Part shown: in pieces, positions 1 through 5,005 of the stretch | How the letters are laid out: every line of letters starts with the position of its first letter | Numbering within the stretch: the stretch's first letter is position 1 | Assembly (NCBI GenBank): GCA_964545715.1 | Contig: CAZJHX010000291.1 | Coordinates: 1-5,005, forward strand | Length of the DNA stretch: 5,005 bases | Reading direction: 5' to 3' | Source of the DNA: CAZJHX01 sp964545715 | Lineage (GTDB): Bacteria > Myxococcota_A > UBA9042 > GCA-2863065 | Notes under the pieces: generated by a model | Told to the model about the DNA's origin: nothing | Databases searched by the model: none | Seen by the model: only the letters and a program-made list of their open reading frames with translations | Program-made: the position numbers and the translations under genes

Positions 1-1030
1 GGGTGTCGTCGCTGGGGTCGTGGGTGGCGTCGTGGGTGTCGGTGTCGTCTGCGCCGGTGTCCGTGGTGTCGTCGCCGGTGTCCGTGGTGTCATCAGACGG
101 CTGCTCGACGCTGGTGATGTTGCCCGGCAGGCCCTCGAAGATGATCGAGACGGAGGCCGACTCTTTTTCGCCGTCGCTGCCCGGGTCGCCGTTGGCGTCC
201 AGACCGTCGATGTCCGACTTCACGACGTTGGCCAGGATGTTCTTGATCGCATCCTTGCTGATGGGCAGACCGTCCTCGGGGAGGTTGTCCACGGCCTCTT
301 CGAGGCTGGCCTTGGGAATGGCGCCCGCGAGGATGCCGCTGATGCCGATGATGTTGCCCTCGCCGTCACGCGTCACGGAGCCCTCGATGCGGGCCAGGGT
401 CACGGTGAGCTCAAGCACGAGGCCCTGGATCGGGATGGACAGCTTGAAGACGCCGTCCTTGCCGCCGGCCGTCAGCGTGTCGCCGACGATCATGGCGTTG
501 CCGAACGCGATGAGCGGGCTGCAGTCGTCCGCGAACGCGGCCAGCTGGATCTGCCAGTCACAGGCGTCCTGGGTGATGTCGCAGGTGTCCTCGTCGAAGT
601 CGGGCTGCGCGTTGTACATGTTCAGCGGGAACTCCTTGCCGTCGGCGATGTCGCCGGCGAACTCCGCGATCAGGTTGACGCTGCCGTCATCGATCGAGCT
701 CTGGAACGACGAGTTCGCAAGACCGGCCAGACCGGACAACGAGTTGTCGATACCTTCCTGGCAGCCCACCGGGGTGCAGGTGCAGCAGTTGCCCTCGAAG
801 CAGCCGGCGCCTTTGCGGCAGCTGGCCTCGGGCTCCGGATCGCCCGTGTCTGTGGTGTCGTCCGTGCCGGTATCGGTCGTGTCGTCACCTGTGTCGGTGG
901 TGTCGCCGGTGCCCGTGTCCGTCGTGGGATCTGTGCTCCCGGACGAGTCGTCGTCACCGCAGCCCACGGTGCCGAGGGCCAGTGCCACCACTGAAATGAA
1001 AATCAAAGCCTGGAAAGTGTGCTTCCGCAT
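1..1030 (-). CDS. Secreted lipoprotein with Asp/Thr/Gly repeat linkers, C-terminus cut by window edge
   Basis: 343 codons are visible from an ATG at 1028-1030 and the frame is still open at base 2, so the C-terminus lies outside the window. Residues 1-24 form a lipoprotein signal: basic MRKH, a hydrophobic stretch (about 8-20) and a T-V-G-C lipobox with Cys24 (Thr at -3 is not the commonest residue). Acidic residues follow (GDDD), then a linker of four DTTDTG-type repeats (35-63). A Cys-rich patch has Cys 71, 77, 82, 83, 85 and 90, with further Cys at 150, 157 and 170. The core (about 94-308) alternates hydrophobic strands with Gly-rich turns and has an Asp/Gly-rich loop at 273-286 that looks like a calcium-binding loop. 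The repeat type resumes at 312-343. This resembles the many uncharacterised surface lipoproteins of Myxococcota and Bradymonadota. Function is unknown. The start is supported by an AGGGAG 8 nt upstream and by the signal peptide. Plus-strand frames over the same bases are Val/Ser- or Arg/Val-biased shadows. Confidence 0.88.
   Translation of the reverse strand, partial: MRKHTFQALIFISVVALALGTVGCGDDDSSGSTDPTTDTGTGDTTDTGDDTTDTGTDDTTDTGDPEPEASCRKGAGCFEGNCCTCTPVGCQEGIDNSLSGLAGLANSSFQSSIDDGSVNLIAEFAGDIADGKEFPLNMYNAQPDFDEDTCDITQDACDWQIQLAAFADDCSPLIAFGNAMIVGDTLTAGGKDGVFKLSIPIQGLVLELTVTLARIEGSVTRDGEGNIIGISGILAGAIPKASLEEAVDNLPEDGLPISKDAIKNILANVVKSDIDGLDANGDPGSDGEKESASVSIIFEGLPGNITSVEQPSDDTTDTGDDTTDTGADDTDTHDATHDPSDDT
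53..94 (-). repeat. 21-bp tandem duplication encoding the C-terminal DTTDTG tail of the lipoprotein
   Basis: Two 21-bp units (53-73 and 74-94) differ at one base (g/a at 71 versus 92). Each encodes DDTTDTG on the minus strand. They are much more alike than the units at 842-928, so this looks like a recent slippage duplication. Degenerate Asp/Thr/His-rich units continue to the window edge. Confidence 0.85.
842..928 (-). repeat. Tandem repeat encoding the N-terminal DTTDTG linker of the lipoprotein
   Basis: Four imperfect in-frame units of 21, 21, 24 and 21 nt encode PTTDTGT, GDTTDTG, DDTTDTGT and DDTTDTG (residues 35-63). Third codon positions vary between units while the peptide stays nearly constant, which suggests selection on the peptide. 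It probably forms a flexible acidic stalk between the lipid anchor and the folded core. Confidence 0.85.
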
Positions 1031-1038
1031 TGCGCCGT

Positions 1039-1044
1039 CTCCCT
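1039..1044 (-). promoter_or_regulatory. Ribosome binding site of the lipoprotein gene
   Basis: On the minus strand AGGGAG lies 8 nt before the ATG at 1030. It is a good Shine-Dalgarno match and supports this start, which is also the one that gives a full lipoprotein signal peptide. Confidence 0.7.
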
Positions 1045-1090
1045 AACGCGTAATTCAAGCGGAGAGCTTTACCAAACGGTAGGCCTGCCA

Positions 1091-1110
1091 CGCAAGCAAA
1101 CCCGCTTGCG
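1091..1110. repeat. Perfect 7-bp inverted repeat, possible operator
   Basis: CGCAAGC, a 6-nt spacer AAACCC, then GCTTGCG form a perfect inverted repeat. GCAAGC recurs at 1135-1140, next to the start of the plus-strand gene. No T-run follows on either strand, and a terminator makes little sense between divergent genes, so a regulator binding site is more plausible than a terminator. This is inferred from position and symmetry only. Confidence 0.4.
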
Positions 1111-1144
1111 CGGGCACTCGCGGCGGGGTAGGTAGCAAGCCGCG

Positions 1145-2062
1145 ATGAAGCGCCTGTCCGCCGGTCTCGCCGTAGTGGCGACTGTGATTCTGCTGAGTGC
1201 GTTTGCACTGTGGGCGAGCCTTGAGCCCCAGCCGGCGACCCCTACCGCGGACCAATGGGACGCCGCGCGAGCGCTGATCGCCGGCGACTATCGCAAAGGC
1301 GACGCCGTCCGGATCTTTCCGCCGTGGCTGCGCGAGGCCGCGGCGGATCTCGGTGCGCCCGCGGGACATGACGAGGCGATGCCCGATTTCGACCTGACGG
1401 TGCCCCCCGATCCCATGTTTGCAGCGCGTTATGAGCGGCTGTGGGTCGTTACGGCGTTGGACCGGCCGGGGCCCGCGGCGCCGGATGGAGCGGAGCTGGA
1501 GCTGGAGGAGACGCTGGACGGCGGGCTCACTGTCCAGCGCTATCTGCTGGCGGCTTCGCCGATCGAGGTCGACCTGATGGAGCGGCTGCCCAAGGCGCGC
1601 GTCGAGCGCTGGGTGGGCGATGGAAAGCGGCGGCAGTGTCGCTGGCGTGGTGACAAGCACGACTGCCGCGGCAAGCACTGGGAGAATGTGCGCGTTGTTC
1701 ACCAGGAGGTGGCGGGCTCACCGCGGCGCTGCATTCTTCTGCATCCGTACCCCGACGGCGGGCGGGTGTCCGTGGTGTTCGGCGACGTGACGCTGTCGGC
1801 CGGGCTGCTGATCCGTGCGGGCTTTACGCTGGAGGCGGCGCGCAACGAGGCCGGCTCGGACGCGACGCTCACCGTGGCCATCGACGGCGACGAGGTGCTG
1901 TCGCGGCGCGAGGCCAAAAACGGCTGGACGTTTGAGCCCTCGTGGGTCGACACCGCTGCCCGCAAGGGCGAGAAGGCGTCGATCAGCGTGGAGGTGTTCG
2001 CCGAGAAGGAGGCTTTTCGGGACCTCTGTCTCGATGCGTTCGTCCTGGCGCGCGCGCCTTGA
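1145..2062 (+). CDS. Membrane-anchored extracytoplasmic protein of unknown function
   Basis: 305 residues. The N-terminus MKRL plus a hydrophobic stretch (about 6-25) is an uncleaved anchor or signal peptide with no lipobox Cys. I see two parts. Residues about 36-155 start with a helix and a strand turn (KGDAVRIFPPW, 51-61), then YERLWVVTA (96-104). This resembles the soluble alpha/beta region that follows the membrane helices in many GT-C glycosyltransferases. Residues about 156-305 hold a Cys pair (165, 174), an HQE..PR.C motif (186-196), strands such as TLTVAIDGDEV (241-251), a WVDT motif (267-270) and a final C-DAF (295-299). This looks like a beta-sandwich that could bind a ligand or sugar. 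I cannot name the family. The product is balanced in acidic and basic residues, unlike the Arg-rich opposite-strand frames, which supports this strand. The last 80 bases overlap the converging glycosyltransferase gene. Confidence 0.82.
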   Translation: MKRLSAGLAVVATVILLSAFALWASLEPQPATPTADQWDAARALIAGDYRKGDAVRIFPPWLREAAADLGAPAGHDEAMPDFDLTVPPDPMFAARYERLWVVTALDRPGPAAPDGAELELEETLDGGLTVQRYLLAASPIEVDLMERLPKARVERWVGDGKRRQCRWRGDKHDCRGKHWENVRVVHQEVAGSPRRCILLHPYPDGGRVSVVFGDVTLSAGLLIRAGFTLEAARNEAGSDATLTVAIDGDEVLSRREAKNGWTFEPSWVDTAARKGEKASISVEVFAEKEAFRDLCLDAFVLARAP

Positions 2063-4076
2063 TCGGGCCGCGGCGGCGGTTACACCGATACACCGACAGG
2101 ACCGGCACACCGTCGGTCGCGACGACGCGCACCGGGCGATAGGTTCGCATGGCGCGCCAGCTGCCGATCTGGTCCTGCGCAAAGCTCTCTTGATGGTGAA
2201 AGAGGTAGAGCGCGGCGCCGTGCCGGCAGTCCTCGGGCGGGTCCCGGCGCCAGCGGATGTCGCTACGCAGCAGGCCGTCGCGCTTGTACCATGTGACCGC
2301 GTCCCACGTGGTGTTGTGAAAGGCGACGCGCGCGTTTCGTGGCGCGTTGGCGTTGACGTATTCGAGCCCGAACCGACCCGCGTAACCCCAGAACTGGCGG
2401 TGCATACCACGATCGGCGCCGCCGCGGACGCCGCCTATCAGCTCGTTGTAGTAGCTGGTGCCGACGTCGGCGTACGCCAGGGAGGCGACCGCGCCGGGAG
2501 CCAGGAGGGAGGCGGCTAGCGCGATCGTGGCCAGCGTTCGGGTGGGGGCCCCGTGCAGCCTGGTGGCGAGCTTGCGGCGCATCCAGTCGAAGCCGTAGCC
2601 GGCGATCAGCGCGAAAAACGCCATCGTCGGCAGCCAGTGCTTGACGCCGCCGAAGATCGGGGTGTTGGGCATGGAGATGAGCGCGATCGGAAACAGGAGG
2701 TTGGCGCCGATGAGGCACCGCACAAACAGGGACGTGCGGTCGCGCTCCCACCAGAACATGGTGGCGCAGCCGATCCCGAAGACCAGCAGCAAAACCGCCG
2801 GGACAGTGACCGCGGTCATCACCCACGGATAGGACATCGGGAAGGGCGGAGCGCTGAGGATCGTGCCGAAATACAGCTGAAGGTAGTGTACGTGGGAGAG
2901 GTGGAAGTTGACGTAGTCGTAGAACGCCGCAGCCGGGTCGTACCACATGCGCGGCCACAGGCTGAAGAGCATGACCAGGCCGATCGGGGGCATCCACAGA
3001 AACGCTAATGGCAGGTCGGGCAACGTGACCTGCAGCGACTTGCGCAGCTGACGGTACCACTGGCGCTGGAACAGCTTGTGGGCGTTGCGGATGGCCGACG
3101 GCAGCAGCCAGGCGATTATGAGCGGGATCGGCACGAAGAACGCGTTGAGCTTCGTGAGCAGCGCCAAGCCCCAGATCACCCCGGTCAGCACCGCCCAGAC
3201 ACGCGAGTGCATCGACTTCCAGAAGCCGTAGACCGTGCCCACGATCATGGTGCAGACCCCGACGTCGAAGGTGCACAAGTGAGCGTGAAAGAAGTGCCTC
3301 GGGACCAGGAGAAAGGCGGCTGCGGCGAACAGGCCGGCCCAGCGACCGAAGAGCTCCGCGCCGAACAGGTAGAGCAGCGCCAGCAGCAGTCCGGTCATCA
3401 GCCATGACGGCGCGCGCATTGCGCTGCTCTCGTTCAGCACCTGCAGCGGCCGTGATGACGCGGCCTGGCAGCCGCTGATCCACTGTGGGACCTTGACGCC
3501 GTCGGCGTTGGCCAGGGAGACGGGCTCGCGGCACGCCTCTTGGATGCTGCGCAGGGAGATGCCGTCAATACGGACCACCGCCTGCGCGCCCTTGCGCTCC
3601 AGCACCTCCGCCTGTCCCAGCGTCCGAGCGGCGTCGCTGCGATCGCCGTCGACAGGCAGCGGGCCCAACACCTGCAGCATGTCGCCGACCGCAAAGCCCT
3701 CCGATGGGGTCAAGTGGGTGACTCGGGCGCGCACCGCCTCGGTGGTGTCGGGATCGGGCGCCAGGCCGGTGATCGGTCGCCGCTTGTCGGCAAACACGCG
3801 CCACGACCAGCCGAACAAGACCTTGAGCAGCGGTGGGTGCTCGAAGTTTTCGCTCCACGTTTTGACCACGTCCGCGCGCCCTAGTGGCGACTCGGCGTCT
3901 TTGGGAGGGTGAGCGACCCGCGTGAACCAGTCCTGGTAGACCTGCGCGTACTTGAAATAGAAGCTCTCGTCGCGGGTGAAGCCCATGTCGGCGGTCGACG
4001 CCAGCAGCCAAATCGCGCCGGCCACGATCGCCAGCGCGATGACGGCGTCAAACCACCGAAGCCTGGTGCTGCCCAC
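1983..4076 (-). CDS. GT-C glycosyltransferase (GT39/ArnT-like, lipid-carrier dependent) with extracytoplasmic insertion
   Basis: 697 residues from a GTG start. Enzymes of this fold move a sugar from a polyprenyl-phosphate carrier to an acceptor on the outer face of the inner membrane. Visible marks: first membrane helix (about 9-28), then the acidic TRDE motif (34-37, Asp36-Glu37) in the first outer loop, as expected for the catalytic site; an EHPPLLK motif (79-85); RHFFHAHLCTFD (260-271); NTPIFGGVKHWLP (471-483). Roughly ten further hydrophobic segments lie between 222 and 536, with a soluble C-terminal domain at about 537-664. Residues about 96-218, between EHPP and the second helix, are an extra strand-rich domain. 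Residues 665-697 are an Arg/Pro-rich tail lying mostly in the overlap with the gene on the other strand. The frame is open back to 4343, but that stretch lies inside the PEGA gene and lacks membrane character. GTG at 4074-4076 is the only in-frame start that keeps helix 1, and it shares a base with the TAG of the PEGA gene. No clear Shine-Dalgarno is present, so translational coupling is likely. Sugar and acceptor cannot be told. Confidence 0.92.
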   Translation of the reverse strand: MGSTRLRWFDAVIALAIVAGAIWLLASTADMGFTRDESFYFKYAQVYQDWFTRVAHPPKDAESPLGRADVVKTWSENFEHPPLLKVLFGWSWRVFADKRRPITGLAPDPDTTEAVRARVTHLTPSEGFAVGDMLQVLGPLPVDGDRSDAARTLGQAEVLERKGAQAVVRIDGISLRSIQEACREPVSLANADGVKVPQWISGCQAASSRPLQVLNESSAMRAPSWLMTGLLLALLYLFGAELFGRWAGLFAAAAFLLVPRHFFHAHLCTFDVGVCTMIVGTVYGFWKSMHSRVWAVLTGVIWGLALLTKLNAFFVPIPLIIAWLLPSAIRNAHKLFQRQWYRQLRKSLQVTLPDLPLAFLWMPPIGLVMLFSLWPRMWYDPAAAFYDYVNFHLSHVHYLQLYFGTILSAPPFPMSYPWVMTAVTVPAVLLLVFGIGCATMFWWERDRTSLFVRCLIGANLLFPIALISMPNTPIFGGVKHWLPTMAFFALIAGYGFDWMRRKLATRLHGAPTRTLATIALAASLLAPGAVASLAYADVGTSYYNELIGGVRGGADRGMHRQFWGYAGRFGLEYVNANAPRNARVAFHNTTWDAVTWYKRDGLLRSDIRWRRDPPEDCRHGAALYLFHHQESFAQDQIGSWRAMRTYRPVRVVATDGVPVLSVYRCNRRRGPIKARAPGRTHRDRGPEKPPSRRTPPR

Positions 4077-5005
4077 TAGAACGCGACGGTGACGTGGAGG
4101 CGTGTGGCGCTGATCCGCACGGTTCGGGTCACGCGCTGGGAAGAGTCCTTGGGGTTGATCAGCACGACCCGGTGCTTGCCGTAGGTCACGTTGCGCTTGC
4201 CCACAGGCGCTTTCCCCAGCGTCTTGCCGTCCAGCTTGACGATCGTGCCCGCGGGGACGCGGAAGGTGATGGTGCCCTTCTTCTTGATCGGCACCGTCGC
4301 ATGCCGCTTTTCGGTTGCACCTGCAGCGATCGTGACCGTCCACTTGGTGCTGTAACCGCCGCCCGCCGCTCGGACCACGTAGCTGCCGGCGGGCAGGGCC
4401 CTGGTCAGGGGGGTGCGTCCCGCGCGCTTGCCGTCGATGGTCACCTTCAGGCGCTGGCTGGCGGTCACGGTCAGTGTCCCGGTTTTCGGTGTGACCACGG
4501 CAGGGACTGCGTCCGGTTTTTCGGGGGCGCCCGCGTCCGCTTCCGCCGTGGGGCCCGCGTCCTCGACGGGCGGAGCGCCGGCATCCTCGGGTGCCGGTGG
4601 TGTACCGGCATCTTCCGCAACCGGCGGAGCGCCCGTATCCTCCGGGACAGCGACGGCGCCTGCATCCTCGGCAGCCGGTGGTGCGCCCGCATCTTCGACG
4701 GTCGGCGGTGCGCCGGCATCCTCGGGCGCAGGCGGTGCACCCGCGTCCTCGAGCGCAGCCGGGCCCGCGTCTTCCGGTGGAGCGGGGCCGGCGTCTTCAG
4801 CGACGGGCTCGCTGCCCGCGTCGGGGCTCTCCGCGACGACCTGTCCGGCGTCGGCGACCTCCTGCCCGGTTGTCGTGGCGTCCTCTTCCGGTGGCGCGGC
4901 ACCCGCGTCGGGGGTGTCGGCGCCTGTGGTCTCGCTGCCGGTGGTCTCGCGGCCCGGGGTCTCGCGGCCGGGCGACGAGCGCCCGGCCGCCGCGGGGCAG
5001 GCGCG
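4076..5005 (-). CDS. PEGA-domain protein with EDAGAPP-type repeat linker, N-terminus cut by window edge
   Basis: The frame is open from the right edge to a TAG at 4076-4078, giving 309 visible residues. A GTG at 4496-4498 could start a 140-residue protein, but the upstream frame has no stop for 507 bases and encodes a coherent repeat linker, so the gene is larger. In visible numbering, residues about 15-34 are [PT]G[RSA][ED]T pentapeptides and about 33-159 are Ala/Asp/Pro/Glu repeats centred on DAG. Two PEGA-like units follow: about 175-238 (VTIDGKRAGRTPL, then LPAGSYVVR) and about 244-308 (VKLDGKTLGKAPVG, then YGKHRVVL). PEGA units are small beta domains found in surface-layer, kinase and secretion-related proteins of these bacteria. 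The missing N-terminus could be a lipoprotein signal, a membrane anchor or a kinase domain. The stop overlaps the glycosyltransferase start by one base (TAGTG), so the two are co-transcribed and probably act in the same envelope process. Confidence 0.88.
   Translation of the reverse strand, partial: RACPAAAGRSSPGRETPGRETTGSETTGADTPDAGAAPPEEDATTTGQEVADAGQVVAESPDAGSEPVAEDAGPAPPEDAGPAALEDAGAPPAPEDAGAPPTVEDAGAPPAAEDAGAVAVPEDTGAPPVAEDAGTPPAPEDAGAPPVEDAGPTAEADAGAPEKPDAVPAVVTPKTGTLTVTASQRLKVTIDGKRAGRTPLTRALPAGSYVVRAAGGGYSTKWTVTIAAGATEKRHATVPIKKKGTITFRVPAGTIVKLDGKTLGKAPVGKRNVTYGKHRVVLINPKDSSQRVTRTVRISATRLHVTVAF
4529..4909 (-). repeat. Fourteen DAG-centred repeats (consensus EDAGAPPx) in the PEGA protein linker
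   Basis: DAG (once DTG) triplets are encoded at 4529, 4553, 4577, 4604, 4631, 4658, 4685, 4712, 4739, 4763, 4787, 4814, 4844 and 4901 (left ends), mostly every 24 or 27 nt. The unit is [PVA]-E-D-A-G-[AP]-P-P with one or two variable residues (A, V, T). It probably forms an extended acidic Pro/Ala stalk holding the PEGA units away from the membrane. Copies differ in third positions and length, so it is not a freshly expanded array. Confidence 0.85.
4913..4972 (-). repeat. Four 15-bp tandem units encoding PGRET/TGSET/TGADT
   Basis: Units at 4958-4972, 4943-4957, 4928-4942 and 4913-4927 encode PGRET, PGRET, TGSET and TGADT. The first two differ at only one base. This is a separate repeat family directly N-terminal to the DAG repeats in the same protein. 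It is Thr-rich and partly basic, whereas the DAG part is acidic. Confidence 0.75.

Larger units (their letters stand above)
1031..1144. promoter_or_regulatory. Divergent intergenic region between the lipoprotein and the anchored protein
   Basis: The 114 bases between the two divergent starts must hold the promoter or promoters of both genes unless transcription enters from further away. The region is AT-richer near 1051-1080 than its surroundings. On the minus strand a weak TTGCGT / GGTAAA pair with 16-nt spacing can be drawn, but it is not convincing. An inverted repeat lies at 1091-1110. For the plus-strand gene only a poor Shine-Dalgarno (TAGGT at 1129-1133, 11 nt from the ATG) is visible. 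Confidence 0.45.

Noticed and set aside
3..1046. Long plus-strand open frames at 3-1046 and 20-994
   Set aside because: They read as VVSSPVSVVSS-type or Arg/Val-biased translations of the complement of the DTTDTG repeats and core, lack an RBS or signal, and conflict with the well-supported minus-strand lipoprotein.
1091..1110. Inverted repeat as a rho-independent terminator
   Set aside because: No T-run follows on either strand, and it lies between divergent starts rather than after a gene end.
1055..2410. Minus-strand frames at 1055-1702 and 1718-2410
   Set aside because: They are Arg-rich antisense readings of gene 2, and one spans from gene 2 into the glycosyltransferase without any recognisable domain.
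2553..3008. Plus-strand frames opposite the glycosyltransferase (2553-3008, 3078-3407, 3493-3912)
   Set aside because: They are antisense shadows with low-complexity Glu/Arg/Gln or Ser/Arg composition and no RBS, typical of high-GC DNA.
2263..3534. Minus-strand frame of 423 codons inside the glycosyltransferase
   Set aside because: It is an Arg/Ala/Pro-rich shifted reading of the membrane protein gene with no domain marks.
4077..4343. Upstream extension of the glycosyltransferase to the ATG at 4343
   Set aside because: The added 89 residues are His/Arg/Gln-rich, not membrane-like, and lie entirely within the PEGA units in another frame. GTG at 4076 gives a normal N-terminal helix.
4076..4498. 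Short 140-residue PEGA protein starting at GTG 4498
   Set aside because: The same frame continues without a stop to the window edge and encodes an ordered repeat linker, so this GTG is internal.
4471..4902. Arg/Pro-rich minus-strand frame over the DAG repeats
   Set aside because: It is a shifted reading of the EDAGAPP repeats. The alternate frame runs directly into PEGA units and is the real one.
4529..4909. Regularly spaced repeats as a CRISPR array
   Set aside because: The repeats are in-frame peptide repeats with a 24-27 nt period and no unique spacers.

Overview
The window is GC-rich and gene-dense, with no mobile element, RNA gene or CRISPR signal that I can see. Three things point to a Myxococcota- or Bradymonadota-type bacterium (the former Deltaproteobacteria): a lipoprotein with Asp/Thr/Gly repeat linkers, a PEGA-domain protein on an EDAGAPP-type repeat linker, and a GT-C glycosyltransferase of the kind common in those groups. 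This placement rests on recognising protein style, not on a database match.

There are four protein genes, two of them cut by the window edges. (1) Positions 1-1030, minus strand: a secreted lipoprotein (signal peptide, Cys24) whose folded core sits between two (D)DTTDTG repeat tracts; its C-terminus lies beyond base 1. The long open frames on the plus strand over this region are shadows. (2) Positions 1145-2062, plus strand: a membrane-anchored extracytoplasmic protein of unknown function, divergent from gene 1 across a 114-base intergenic region with a perfect 7-bp inverted repeat. (3) Positions 1983-4076, minus strand: a polytopic GT39/ArnT-like glycosyltransferase of 697 residues with an unusual ~120-residue extracytoplasmic insertion after its first membrane helix. 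It converges on gene 2 and overlaps its 3' end by 80 bases. (4) Positions 4076-5005, minus strand: the C-terminal 309 residues of a PEGA-domain protein with a long Ala/Asp/Pro/Glu repeat linker, whose frame stays open to the right edge. Its TAG stop and the GTG start of gene 3 share one G (TAGTG), so genes 4 and 3 form a translationally coupled operon.

All four products appear to be envelope proteins. A cautious reading is that the glycosyltransferase moves sugar from a lipid carrier onto an extracytoplasmic acceptor, with the PEGA protein and possibly gene 2 acting alongside it. The acceptor is not known. The Thr-rich lipoprotein next door is a possible but untested candidate. No stretch over 300 bases lacks a gene.
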